Shown piece by piece: positions 25,752 through 34,483 of a stretch of DNA of 55,988 nucleotides. This stretch comes from a bacterium (GTDB lineage Bacteria > Planctomycetota > UBA1135 > GCA-002686595). The notes under the pieces are model-generated. The model had not been told where the DNA came from and searched no databases. It saw nothing but the letters and a program-made list of their open reading frames with translations. How positions within the stretch are numbered: position 1 is the stretch's first letter; each line of letters starts with the position of its first letter. A program made the position numbers and the translations under genes. The stretch spans positions 1-55,988 of the forward strand of contig JAAELL010000371.1 of the NCBI GenBank assembly GCA_024226735.1, written 5' to 3'.

Positions 25752-26990
25752 ATGTATCGATTCGCCACCTGCCTGTTCCTGCTCGCCGCCCCCCTGCATG
25801 CCGACGTCCTCGTCATCGACGACGACGGTGGGCCGGGCGTCGACTTCACCGACATCCCGCCCGCGATCCTCGCGGCGGGCAACGGCGACACGCTCGAAGT
25901 GCGCGCCGGTGCGTACTCCTCGTTCACCCTCGACCGGGGGTTGCGGGTCGTCGGCCGGCAGGGCGCGGTCGTCGCCGGCGGTGCGACGGTCTCGAGCACG
26001 TCGCAGCGCACGATCGCGATCGTCGCCGACTTGTCGCTCGGCCAGCTGAGCGTGCAGAACTGTGCGGGGACAGTCGTGCTCGACGGACTCACGCTCCAGG
26101 GCCAACAGGTCGGCGCGCGCCTGAGCGTCATCAACTCCGACGACGTCCGCGTCCACGCCTGCGTCGGCGTCGCGCAGATCGAGAAGACGGGCGTCCTCGT
26201 CCAGGCCTCGCGCCTCGAGATCGTCAGCTCCAGCTTTACGGGCGGCCGCGGAGTGGACGAAGACTGTGGAAGCCCGGGCGACGGCGACGCGGGGATGCTC
26301 ACGAACAACTCGCGCGTCCAGTCCGCCCTCAGCACGATCCAGGGCGGCCGGGGCGGCAACAACTTCGCGACCTGCATCTCGTTCTGCGGCATCGACGGCG
26401 GCGGCGACGGCGGGCCGGGGATGGTGACCGCTGGAGCGTCGACCGAGATCTTCCTCGCTGGCAAGACGGGAGACCTCGTCAAGGGCGGTTACGCCGGGCT
26501 CGGCGAGGACTGTCCGTGCGACGGCTACCCCGGCGCGGGCCTCGAGCACAACGCCGGCACGGTGCGCTACTCGAACGTGTCGATCGAAGCCGGCGACGCG
26601 CTCTGCACGGGTGGGCCCGATGTCACCGGGCCGGGCACGCTCATCCAGGCGGTGCCGGCCGACCTGACGCTCGAGCGGCTCGGGACGCCGGTGCCGGGAG
26701 GCTCCGTCACGCTCCGCGTCCACGGCACCCCCGGGACGAACATTCGCTTCTACGTCGGGAAGTCGCCGGTCCAGGTCGCGGCCGCCAACCCCGCCGTGAT
26801 CGAGCGCCTCACGAGCGAGAACTGGGTCAAGCCCCTCGAGCTGATGCCCGCCTCCGGGTTCATCGACGTGGGAATGCTGATCCCGGTCAACGCGACCGTG
26901 GGGAACACGTTCTACTGCCAGGCGAGTGCCGTCGACATCGCGACGCAGACGTTCCAGCGTTCGAACTCGATCCCGATCCTCGTGCGCTGA
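25752..26990 (+). CDS. Exported right-handed beta-helix protein, copy 1
   Basis: 412 residues from the ATG at 25752; a GTG 12 nt upstream is possible. It has a signal peptide ending LLAAPLHA, then VLVIDDDGGPGVDFTDIPPA, a frequent opening of planctomycete secreted beta-helix proteins. The middle ~220 residues show short repeats with conserved Gly/Asp/Asn turns and paired Cys (DGDAGMLTNNSR, CISFCGIDGGGDGGPG), consistent with parallel beta-helix coils. A C-terminal beta domain of about 120 residues (ADLTLERLGTPVPGG ... NSIPILVR) may be a sorting module. The next gene is a close paralogue, collinear over its full length. A hairpin follows. Confidence 0.8.
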   Translation: MYRFATCLFLLAAPLHADVLVIDDDGGPGVDFTDIPPAILAAGNGDTLEVRAGAYSSFTLDRGLRVVGRQGAVVAGGATVSSTSQRTIAIVADLSLGQLSVQNCAGTVVLDGLTLQGQQVGARLSVINSDDVRVHACVGVAQIEKTGVLVQASRLEIVSSSFTGGRGVDEDCGSPGDGDAGMLTNNSRVQSALSTIQGGRGGNNFATCISFCGIDGGGDGGPGMVTAGASTEIFLAGKTGDLVKGGYAGLGEDCPCDGYPGAGLEHNAGTVRYSNVSIEAGDALCTGGPDVTGPGTLIQAVPADLTLERLGTPVPGGSVTLRVHGTPGTNIRFYVGKSPVQVAAANPAVIERLTSENWVKPLELMPASGFIDVGMLIPVNATVGNTFYCQASAVDIATQTFQRSNSIPILVR

Positions 26991-27004
26991 CTCGCTCGGC
27001 GCAG

Positions 27005-27035
27005 GGGCGCGTGTCCGCATGCGAGACACGCGCCC
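27005..27035 (+). terminator. Rho-independent-like hairpin
   Basis: Perfect 11-bp stem, GGGCGCGTGTC (27005-27015) with GACACGCGCCC (27025-27035), 9-nt loop, 15 bp after the first beta-helix gene, followed by TTGCCC. Confidence 0.7.
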
Positions 27036-27159
27036 TTGCCCAAACAGGTCCGATTTCTTTTGGTCGGCGCGAACCTGGGGATTCGGGTGAATCGCTGTGT
27101 GCGAAAGCCGTCCGGGGGGGTCTTTTGAGGGTCCACGCCCTCCATCGATGGAACGCATC

Positions 27160-28404
27160 ATGACCCGCCTAGCCTGCCTAGCCTGCCTCCTGCTTCTCGC
27201 CGCCCCGCTGCACGCCGACGTTCTCGTCGTCGACGACGACGGAGGTCCCGGCGTCGACTTCACCGACATCCCGCCGGCGATCCTCGCGGCGCGCAAGGGC
27301 GATGCACTCGACGTGCGCGCGGGCACGTACTCCTCGTTCACCGTCCGCGCCAGCCTACGCATCATCGGGTCGCCCGGAGCGAGCGTGCCCGGCGGCGCGA
27401 CCGTGTCCGACACGACCAAACGCACCGTCGTCGTCCTCGCGGACCTCGAGCTCTCGCAGGTGCGGGTCGAGAGCTGCCGCGGCACCGTGCTCCTCGACGG
27501 TCTGGCGTTCGACGGGCCACACGTCGGAGCCCGCATCGCCATCGATCGCTGCGACGACGTCCGGATCCACGGGTGTACGGGCGATGGCGCGGTCGACCGC
27601 TATGGTGTCCGAATCGACGACTCGCGAGCAGAGATCGTCGGCTCGGCGCTCAACGCCGGGCGCGCGGCCGTGAGCCAGTGCGCGGCACCCAACGACGGTC
27701 CCCCGGGCGTGTACGTCGAGAACGCCCGCGTTCAGGTCGCCCTCAGCTCCGTCGAAGGTGGACGGGGCGGCGACAACTACGCGAGCTGCGGATCCATCTG
27801 CGGCATCCCCGGCGCGGGCAACGGAGGTCCCGGGGTCCGAACGTACGGCCAGACGACCGAGCTCTTCCTCGCCGGCACGAACGCCGATCTCGCCAAGGGC
27901 GGCTTCGCGGGCATCGCCGAGCTGTGCAGCTGCGACGGTGACCCGGGTCCCGGCATCGACCACCAACAGGGCACGCTGCGCTACTCGAACGTGCGCATCG
28001 AAGCTGGCGGCGCGTACTGCACCGACTCCCCCCCCATCACGGGCCAGGGCGCCCAGACGGTGGCGTTCCCCGCCGACCTGACGCTCGAGCGGCTCAGCAC
28101 CGCGACGCCAGGCGCCATGGTCGGGCTCCGCGTCCACGGAGCGCCGGGCCTGAACGTGCGCGTCTACATCGGCAAGTCACCGCTGCGCGTCCCGGCGAAC
28201 AACCCGGCCGTGATCGAGCGCCTGACGAGCGAAGAGTGGGTCAAGCCCGTCGAGCTCATCCCCGCCGCCGGCCACATCGACGTCTTCCTGCGCATCCCCG
28301 TGGACGCGGACAAGGGCTACGCGATCTTCTGCCAGGCGACGGCCGTCGACATCGCGACGCAGAGCTTCCAGCGCTCGAACTCCGTGCCGATCGTCGTCCG
28401 TTAG
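27160..28404 (+). CDS. Exported right-handed beta-helix protein, copy 2
   Basis: 414 residues from the ATG at 27160 (an in-frame ATG at 27148 adds four residues). Signal peptide CLACLLLLAAPLHA is followed by VLVVDDDGGPGVDFTDIPPA as in the first copy. Similarity to copy 1 continues through the helix region (VEGGRGGDNYASCGSICG, TTELFLAGTNADLAKGGFAG) and the C-terminal domain (ADLTLERLSTATPGA ... NSVPIVVR). The gene ends directly against the 3' end of the next minus-strand gene with no gap. Both copies have similar upstream sequence ending near 25703 and 27126. Role is unknown; such proteins often bind or cleave polysaccharide, but no catalytic residues stand out. Confidence 0.8.
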   Translation: MTRLACLACLLLLAAPLHADVLVVDDDGGPGVDFTDIPPAILAARKGDALDVRAGTYSSFTVRASLRIIGSPGASVPGGATVSDTTKRTVVVLADLELSQVRVESCRGTVLLDGLAFDGPHVGARIAIDRCDDVRIHGCTGDGAVDRYGVRIDDSRAEIVGSALNAGRAAVSQCAAPNDGPPGVYVENARVQVALSSVEGGRGGDNYASCGSICGIPGAGNGGPGVRTYGQTTELFLAGTNADLAKGGFAGIAELCSCDGDPGPGIDHQQGTLRYSNVRIEAGGAYCTDSPPITGQGAQTVAFPADLTLERLSTATPGAMVGLRVHGAPGLNVRVYIGKSPLRVPANNPAVIERLTSEEWVKPVELIPAAGHIDVFLRIPVDADKGYAIFCQATAVDIATQSFQRSNSVPIVVR

Positions 28405-28776
28405 TTATCCGACGCGGCGGTCGAGCGGCACGTCGCGCGCACCGATGATGCTCTCGGTGATGTCCATGCGGAACCGGCTGCTGCCGACCAGGAAGAGGCC
28501 GCCGTCCTCGGTCCGGATCTCGAGCTTCGAGACGTCGACCTCCGAGGGAAGCTGGTAGACGAACAGCGTCCCCGATGCGAGCGAAATGATCTTCGTCCGC
28601 GCATCGTCCTTGCGCCTGAACTCACCGGAATAGCTGTCGCGGATCCAGGTGTACCCGGTCACGCGCGCGACGCCGTCTTCGTAGCCGTCGACCGTGCCGG
28701 CAAAGTAGCGATTCTGGTCGCCCTCGAACAATCGCCTGTGAGCAACGAGGACTCTGACTCCGGGGTCCAAGATCAT
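28405..28776 (-). CDS. Conserved cytoplasmic protein, unknown function
   Basis: 123 residues. The start at 28776 is set by a GGAGG site 8 nt upstream; a longer in-frame extension to 28965 lacks this. There is no signal or membrane segment. Features: GVRVLVAHRRLFEGDQNRYF, GTVDGYEDGVARVTGYTW, DARTKIISLASGTLFVYQLP. The pattern resembles small uncharacterised bacterial proteins with a beta-rich fold, known to me only as hypothetical. It is convergent with the second beta-helix gene, the two stop codons lying side by side. The 277 bp upstream, up to 29053, hold only the LamG-gene hairpin. Confidence 0.7.
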   Translation of the reverse strand: MILDPGVRVLVAHRRLFEGDQNRYFAGTVDGYEDGVARVTGYTWIRDSYSGEFRRKDDARTKIISLASGTLFVYQLPSEVDVSKLEIRTEDGGLFLVGSSRFRMDITESIIGARDVPLDRRVG

Positions 28777-28784
28777 GCTTCGAT

Positions 28785-28789
28785 CCTCC
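28785..28789 (-). promoter_or_regulatory. Ribosome binding site deciding the start at 28776
   Basis: GGAGG on the minus strand, 8 nt before the ATG. Confidence 0.65.
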
Positions 28790-29030
28790 GGGGGGTTCTT
28801 CGGCAGCTCGGCCGCGGAACTTGTGCCGCACGCTTGGGAACCGGACCGGGATCCGCGAGGCTGCTCCACAGGATGGGACTTGTCGCGGTACGTGACTACC
28901 ATGGGCGGAGGACCGCTCGCCCAGGCCTGTGGTTCTCGACGAACTACAGGAACGGACAAGCGCACTGGACGCCCTGGACCTAGACCGGCGTGGCGCAGCC
29001 CGGCTGGAACATCTGGTGGCGCGGGAGCAG

Positions 29031-29052
29031 AGCGCCAGCTTTGACTGGCGCT
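29031..29052 (-). terminator. Hairpin after the LamG gene
   Basis: AGCGCCAG/CTGGCGCT, a perfect 8-bp stem with a 6-nt loop, beginning 1 bp beyond the stop codon of the minus-strand LamG gene. Confidence 0.65.
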
Positions 29053-29053
29053 T

Positions 29054-30199
29054 TCAGAAGAACGTCAAGCTGACCGCGTCGGTGAAGTTGCTCGTCGGGC
29101 CGGGGTTGTTGTCACGGTACCAGCACTGGAAGTTCCACGTGTCGCCGGGTTGAACGGCGCTGGGCGGGTTCACGGGGATGGACGTCAGGTCGACTTGAAT
29201 CGTGCCTGTCGGGCCTTGGATGATCTGCGACGGCGTGTTGAAGCGGCCAATGTTGCCAGCGACGCAAATGATGCCCTGGCTCCCCGGCGGCATAGATACG
29301 CCCTGGGACTGGCTCGCAAGGAAGTAGCCGAACTGTCCCTGAGGAAGGTTCGACGCTTGGAGCTCGAACGCGTTCAGGTTCACTTGCGTCGACCCGCCGG
29401 GACAGAGCGTAGCCGCGCTACCGCTGCTATTCGGTTGTCCGGCGCAAAAGGGAGCCTGACACGGCTTGCACACGCCAGCCGCGCCCGCAAGGAACATGGC
29501 GGCGACTTCGGCATCATCGAGGGCGCGGTCGAACACGAGGACCTCGTCCACCAACCCTAAGAACGGGAAGGTGGTGCCGGGCGTGTTCCGGCACCAGCCG
29601 ATGTTGTTGCGAGGTTGAGGGTTGTAGTCGATCGGCGCACCGTACGCGGCCGTACCCTCCAACACTCCGTCGACGTAGACCTTGAGCTCGCTCGCGTTCC
29701 GATCATAAGTGCCGGTCAAGTGGCGCCAGCTCCCGTCGACCACGCTGGTCGTGCCGGCGATGGACCCAGCTTGGCCATTGACCCCGAAACAAGCCGTCCC
29801 GGCCGGCTTCACACCCAGGCCGAATCCGTCGTGCGTCTCGAACCGGTCATAGACGCACATGAACTGCGTGGTTGGTTGGGCCACGCGTATCCATGCGCTG
29901 ACGCTCACCGTCTCGGCGGGACTGAGACCGAAGGAGGTGAGGATCTCCACTCGGTCGTCGACGCCGTCGAGGTCGAACGCGAGTCCGTTGCCCGACGTCA
30001 CGAAACCCGGCGCGTAGCCGGCGCCGAACGCAAGTGCGCCGTCATTGCCGCCGACCAAATCGTCGGCGCTTCCGTCCCCTGACCACCAACTTACCAACCC
30101 CGGAGGCGCTGGGGTGCAGGACTGCGCAAACAAGGACGGGCTACTCCACAGCGCCATCGCCATGACGGTCGCTACGGCGGCGATTCGAGCGTTGGTCAT
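29054..30199 (-). CDS. Secreted LamG/concanavalin-like protein with shared C-terminal module
   Basis: 381 residues from the ATG at 30199, preceded by GGAG 6 nt upstream; a further in-frame ATG lies 30 nt upstream. Signal peptide ends SSPSLFAQ. Residues ~20-240 form a LamG-type jelly roll: GLVSWWSGDGSADDLVGGND, LAFDLDGVDDRVEI, VSVSAWIRVAQPTTQF, NNIGWCRNTPGTTFPFLGLV followed by DEVLVFDRALDDAEVAAM. This fold usually binds glycans. The last ~130 residues (QPNSSGSAATLC ... GQFGYFLASQSQG ... GDTWNFQCWYRDNNPG ... VSLTFF) are the same module as in the sugar dehydrogenases and the Kelch protein. The next gene upstream, in the same orientation, is the Kelch gene. Confidence 0.82.
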   Translation of the reverse strand: MTNARIAAVATVMAMALWSSPSLFAQSCTPAPPGLVSWWSGDGSADDLVGGNDGALAFGAGYAPGFVTSGNGLAFDLDGVDDRVEILTSFGLSPAETVSVSAWIRVAQPTTQFMCVYDRFETHDGFGLGVKPAGTACFGVNGQAGSIAGTTSVVDGSWRHLTGTYDRNASELKVYVDGVLEGTAAYGAPIDYNPQPRNNIGWCRNTPGTTFPFLGLVDEVLVFDRALDDAEVAAMFLAGAAGVCKPCQAPFCAGQPNSSGSAATLCPGGSTQVNLNAFELQASNLPQGQFGYFLASQSQGVSMPPGSQGIICVAGNIGRFNTPSQIIQGPTGTIQVDLTSIPVNPPSAVQPGDTWNFQCWYRDNNPGPTSNFTDAVSLTFF

Positions 30200-30334
30200 C
30201 TGGTTCTCCGTATGTCGGAACGAATCCATGAGACGTCAGGTCGGCCGCATCCGTGCGGTCGGCGTCGCGCCATGGTAATCCGATGAAGACGGGGCCGCGT
30301 CAGGATCGAGGATGCCCGCGCGCAACTGGCACTT

Positions 30335-31771
30335 TCAAAAAAACGTCAACGAGATCGCGTCGGTGAAGTTGTTCGAGCCCTGATCGCGGAACCAGCACTG
30401 GAAGTTCCACGTCTCGCCGGGCTGCACCGCGACGGCGGGCGACAGCGGTAGGCTCGTCAGGTCGACGTCGATCGAGCCGACCGGCCCCTGGATGATCAAG
30501 CCGGCTTGGTTGAATCGACCGATGCCCGAGCAGCCCTGGAACCCGCAGGTGAGGCACAGGACGCCCTGGCTCCCCGGCGGTTGGAATGTGCCCTGGTTCG
30601 AGCCGACGAGGAAGTAGCCGAACTCGCCCGCGGGCAGGTCCTCCGCCACGAGCGTGAGGTCCTGGTCGTCGACGAACTGCGATCCCTCGGCGGAGATTCT
30701 GCCCGGCAGGCCGCTGCTGTTCACGTTAGCGGGAGAGCAGTAACGCGAACCGAGATCGGGCTCGAAGATGTCGACCCGCGATTCGGCACCGAGGCTCGCC
30801 CATGGACGACCTCCGGCGAAGAGCGCCTGTCCCCGCACGGACGTCGCCACGGCGAAGGCACGCGCCAAGCTCAAGGATGCAGTCGACCAGGTCTGGGTGC
30901 CTGCGTCGTAGAGGTCGACCCGGTCGGTCGCCACGCCGTTCGACTGGAGCCCCCCGGCGAACACCCCCCGCTGCCCCACCGTCGTGCCCGCTGGAGACTG
31001 GCGGGGCACCGAAAGGGTCGTCCCGGTCCAGGTCGCGGTCGCCGGGTCGTAGAACTCGACCGGATCCCCGTCGACCCACCCCCCCGCGAACAGCGCCAGG
31101 CCCGCCACGCTCGCGGCCGTCAGATAACCGCGCGGGGTCGGTAGCTGGGTGGTTGTCCAGGCCCCCGTGCCGGTGTCGAAGATATCGACCGTGTCGACCA
31201 TCGCACTCGGTGACCATCCTCCACCGAAGAGGACGAGCCCGCCAACGGTCGTCGCCGCCAGGTCGTGGCGCGGGGTCGAAAGCTCAGCCGTCGACCAGGC
31301 GTCCGTCGCCACGTCGTAGATGTCCACCCGTGTGTGGTCTGGGAATCCACCGGCAAAGAACACCTTGTTCCCGGCGGAGGCTCCCACGAGCGCGGCCCGG
31401 CCGATGGAGAGCTCCGCAGTGCTCCACGTGGCGGTCGCGTCGTCGTAGATGTCCACCCGCGACGACTCGTAGTTGCCCTGCAGGAAACCACCCGCGAAGA
31501 AGGCGCGCCCGCCGGCGCTCGCGGCGGCGAGGCGTGAACGAGCCACGGACAGGGACGCGGTCGTCCAGGTCCGCGTCACGGCGTCGTAGAGATCCACCGT
31601 GGCGAACTTGGTCTGCGGGACGTTCGCACGCCCCCCAGCGAAGAGCGCCTTGTCTCCGACGCTCGTCGCCGCGAGGTCACTGCGGGCAACCGACAACGAG
31701 GCCGTCGACCACTGACCGAATGCGAGAGGCGCGACGAGCAGTCCAGGCAAGACTTGGAGCAGGGGGCGCAT
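30335..31771 (-). CDS. Secreted Kelch-repeat protein with shared C-terminal module
   Basis: 478 residues from the ATG at 31771, which begins a signal peptide (PLLQVLPGLLVAPLAFGQ); 17 further codons upstream are open but not signal-like. Residues ~20-330 contain six to seven Kelch-type repeats of about 48 residues, each with a W-S/T-T-A-x-L-S-x-x-R-x-x-L-A-A core and A-x-F-A-G-G (for example DLAATSVGDKALFAGGRANV and LAAASAGGRAFFAGGF). These fold into a propeller. The last ~130 residues (NVNSSGLPGRIS ... GEFGYFLVGSNQG ... GETWNFQCWFRD ... ISLTFF) repeat the module of the LamG protein. Both probably sit at the cell surface (inference). Confidence 0.85.
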   Translation of the reverse strand: MRPLLQVLPGLLVAPLAFGQWSTASLSVARSDLAATSVGDKALFAGGRANVPQTKFATVDLYDAVTRTWTTASLSVARSRLAAASAGGRAFFAGGFLQGNYESSRVDIYDDATATWSTAELSIGRAALVGASAGNKVFFAGGFPDHTRVDIYDVATDAWSTAELSTPRHDLAATTVGGLVLFGGGWSPSAMVDTVDIFDTGTGAWTTTQLPTPRGYLTAASVAGLALFAGGWVDGDPVEFYDPATATWTGTTLSVPRQSPAGTTVGQRGVFAGGLQSNGVATDRVDLYDAGTQTWSTASLSLARAFAVATSVRGQALFAGGRPWASLGAESRVDIFEPDLGSRYCSPANVNSSGLPGRISAEGSQFVDDQDLTLVAEDLPAGEFGYFLVGSNQGTFQPPGSQGVLCLTCGFQGCSGIGRFNQAGLIIQGPVGSIDVDLTSLPLSPAVAVQPGETWNFQCWFRDQGSNNFTDAISLTFF

Positions 31772-31870
31772 TGTGAGATCGGGGTTCGAAGGCTCGCGCA
31801 GGCGCGATACGGGTGAAACCACTCCTGTATTGGACCCCGAAGCCCAGGGTGTTGGGGCGTTTCGTCGAAG

Positions 31871-34189
31871 CTACCTCGCAAAGAGCTCGCCGAGCGCTTT
31901 CACGGCGGGCTTTTCCTGCACCTCGTACCCTCGGCGCGATGCCGACGACCCGGCCGGATCGTTCGACCATCGCCACAGCGCCCAACCCGCGAGCGTCGCC
32001 TCCGGAACCGCCTGCTGCGCGTCGTCCAGCGCGCGCCTCAAACAGCGCAGGAGTCGCGCTTGCTCGCCTCCATCGTACGGTCCACCGTTGCGCCTGCGCT
32101 CGCCGCCGCGCCACGCGCGGCGCGTCGAGCGGAAACCCGTCTCGATCAACAGCAGGGGCTTGCCCTGTTCGGCGGCGTGCTCGAGTGCCCGCGTCGGGCC
32201 GCGCGTCATGCGCTGCACGACCGTCGGATCGCTGACCCGCCACGGCCGTGTCTCGGTGTCGAGGCGCGGCAGGTAGACGAAGCTCATGAGGTCGAGCTCG
32301 TCCCAGAAGTCGACCCAGCGCAACTTGTCGATGCCGCCCGGGCAGTACGTCAAGGCTCCGTCGAATGCGACGCGTGTCGCCTCGATCGAGCCCAGCCACG
32401 CGTCGCGCTTGAGGGGACGCAGCGCGGCTTGCGCCGGATGCTCCTCCTCGTCGAGCGTCCAGATGGTGCGAGCCGCCTCCGGCATACCGAATCCGACGCA
32501 CAGGATGTCGACCTCCTGCGCCTGCGCCAGCAGGGCCGCGTGCGCCAGCGCGACGGCGTAGTCGGCGAAGAACGCCTGCCACTGCGCCTGGCCGGTCATC
32601 ACGCGCGCGCCCGCCGCGATCCCCGTCGGGCTCGCCAAGAGGTGCGGGACGAGCACCACCGCCGCGTCGCGCTCGCGCGCGGCGCCGAGCACGGCCGCCA
32701 GGTGCGCGTCGCCCTCCAGCGACCGCGGCCGTCCGTCCTGGTCGCGGGCGATGTGGGCGTGCACGATCAGAGCATTCGCGCCGGCGGCGAAGAGCGCGTC
32801 GAGGCTCGCGCCCGATGCCTCCGTGCCGAAGGCCGAAGCCTGTCCTCGCCGCGGCGGCGCGTCGATTCCGGCGGCGCGCAGCGGCAACCGGCCGAGCGCC
32901 CGCGTTCGGTGCGCCGAGCGACTCGACTCGACGCTCGCGCGATGCTGGCGCGCGAGCTGTTCGAGCCGCTCGTCGTACGCAGCCGCGTGGGACGCGAGCG
33001 CGGCAGCATCGAGCTCGCCCGCCCACAGTGCGTTCACGTCGACGCGCGCGGCGAGCACGCGGAACGCGAGAGCGCGCAGCGGCCGCACGAGATGTGATGA
33101 TGCGCCCGGCTCGACGTCCTCGACGAGCTCCGCGAACGTCGGTCGCGCGGTCAGCGTCGCGAGCCGCCCACACCAAGCCTCCAGCGCGTGGCCCCACCAT
33201 GCATCCGCCGCGTCGACGGCCGCTGCGTCGAGCAGCCAGTCGAGCCGCGGAGCGCCGAGCGCGTCTCTCAAAAGGTGCCGCGCGAGCAGGGCACCGCCGT
33301 CGCCCAATCGCGGCAGCCCGGCGCCGAGCCAGGCGACGAGTTCTCCGTCGACGGTCCAGGCGAGCTCGTCGCCGTGATCGCCGCGCGCGTAGGGGACGAC
33401 CGACACCCTGCGACCGGTCAGCGTCGCGACCGGCGCCCAAGTCGCGAGCCTGCCACGCATGCTCTCGAGCGCACGGACGTATCCGCGCAGGCGTTCGAGG
33501 TCGACCGGCATGCCGGCGCGGATCCGCATACCGCCGAGTCGCTCGCCGAAGGGCACGAGCTCGCCCGGCTGGTCGCGACGCTCCGCGTTGAGGTCGCGTT
33601 GGTGGTCGGCATGCGGTCGTCCCGAACGCGAGAGGCGCGCCTCGAACGCGAGCTCGTCCTGGCGCCAGACGCGCATCCGCGGATGCGCCGAGAGCGCAAG
33701 TCGATCGATCGCCCGGCCGAGCCGCCGTGCGTCGCCAGCGAGCAGCAGCGTCACGGGCAGGCCCGAACGCGCGGGGTCCTCGAAGGTCGCTTCGAGGACC
33801 GTCGTCCGGGCGAGGTAGTCGAGCGGACCGAGGGCGATCCGCTCGCCCTCGAAGGTGATCCCCAGGCGCTCGGCGAGGGCGCGCACCGCGGGCGATTCGG
33901 CGGTTCCGGCGACGATGCGGGCGGCGCCGGGCGCAGCCTCCGCCGGCAGAGCTCGGCACTCCACCGCGAGCGGGCGCTGGCCCGCGAGGCGTCGCGCGGC
34001 CCGTTCGCCGTCCGCGAGCCGGTCGGCGTCGACGAGTAGGTCGACGCTCCCCGCCCGGTGCAGGTTGATCCACAGGGCCGCGGCCCCTTCGGAGGCCGGA
34101 ATCCTCCGCCCACAGCCGGCGGCCACGAGCGCGAGGGCTGCGAGGAAACGGAGCCGCCGGACGGGCTCGGGTGGAAGAGCAGACACCAA
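31871..34189 (-). CDS. Lipoprotein with GH113-like TIM-barrel glycoside hydrolase domain
   Basis: About 771 residues, start TTG at 34189 or GTG at 34186. It has a lipoprotein signal (FLAALALVAAGC). The N-terminal ~440 residues are unfamiliar (GPLDYLARTTVLEATFED, RWRVSVVP-like loops). From about residue 445 the sequence resembles the GH113 mannanase-like barrel: GANALIVHAHIARDQDGRPR, AVVLVPHLLASPTGI, VDILCVGFGMPEAARTIW (candidate acid/base Glu near 570), GALTYCPGGIDKLRWVDFWD followed by ELDLMSFVYLP, and KPLLLIETGFRSTRRAW (candidate nucleophile Glu near 683). Activity on beta-mannan-like or other surface glycans is inferred. It may be translationally coupled to a short frame whose stop lies 6 bp upstream. 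Confidence 0.7.
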   Translation of the reverse strand: MVSALPPEPVRRLRFLAALALVAAGCGRRIPASEGAAALWINLHRAGSVDLLVDADRLADGERAARRLAGQRPLAVECRALPAEAAPGAARIVAGTAESPAVRALAERLGITFEGERIALGPLDYLARTTVLEATFEDPARSGLPVTLLLAGDARRLGRAIDRLALSAHPRMRVWRQDELAFEARLSRSGRPHADHQRDLNAERRDQPGELVPFGERLGGMRIRAGMPVDLERLRGYVRALESMRGRLATWAPVATLTGRRVSVVPYARGDHGDELAWTVDGELVAWLGAGLPRLGDGGALLARHLLRDALGAPRLDWLLDAAAVDAADAWWGHALEAWCGRLATLTARPTFAELVEDVEPGASSHLVRPLRALAFRVLAARVDVNALWAGELDAAALASHAAAYDERLEQLARQHRASVESSRSAHRTRALGRLPLRAAGIDAPPRRGQASAFGTEASGASLDALFAAGANALIVHAHIARDQDGRPRSLEGDAHLAAVLGAARERDAAVVLVPHLLASPTGIAAGARVMTGQAQWQAFFADYAVALAHAALLAQAQEVDILCVGFGMPEAARTIWTLDEEEHPAQAALRPLKRDAWLGSIEATRVAFDGALTYCPGGIDKLRWVDFWDELDLMSFVYLPRLDTETRPWRVSDPTVVQRMTRGPTRALEHAAEQGKPLLLIETGFRSTRRAWRGGERRRNGGPYDGGEQARLLRCLRRALDDAQQAVPEATLAGWALWRWSNDPAGSSASRRGYEVQEKPAVKALGELFAR

Positions 34190-34195
34190 GGGAGT

Positions 34196-34438
34196 TTACG
34201 GGCGGACGCAGCGCGGCTCCACAGGCCATGTCGTAGGCCACGTTCCCCCAAGAATCCGGCGGGCCGCGGCGTTCTGGATCCGGTCGCGCCGCGGTGGACC
34301 CAGGGCCTGGATCGGGCCCTCCACCCACGCCTCGAATCGGTCGAAGACGACCGTGAGCGACCCCAGGCCGCCACGGGCTAGGTCTCGTGACACGCCAGAG
34401 ACAAACTCATGACGGAGCCAGTCGTCCAATGAGGGCAC
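34196..34438 (-). CDS. Possible small gene upstream of the GH113-like lipoprotein
   Basis: 80 residues from a GTG with GGGAG 6 nt upstream: PSLDDWLRHEFVSGVSRDLA ... LTVVFDRFEAWVEGPIQALG ... RRILGGTWPTTWPVEPR. Codon use looks protein-like and the stop lies 6 bp before the start of the lipoprotein gene. The frame is open far upstream into the antisense of the next gene, so it might be chance. There is no family and no signal peptide. Confidence 0.4.
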   Translation of the reverse strand: MPSLDDWLRHEFVSGVSRDLARGGLGSLTVVFDRFEAWVEGPIQALGPPRRDRIQNAAARRILGGTWPTTWPVEPRCVRP

Positions 34439-34483
34439 CCTGGACTCCCTCGCCCGCTCGAAATCGAGACACGCCCAATCGAC

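Noticed and set aside
28929..29560. Short plus-strand frames between and within the conserved protein and LamG regions
   Set aside because: No ribosome binding sites, composition typical of shadows, partly antisense to the LamG gene.
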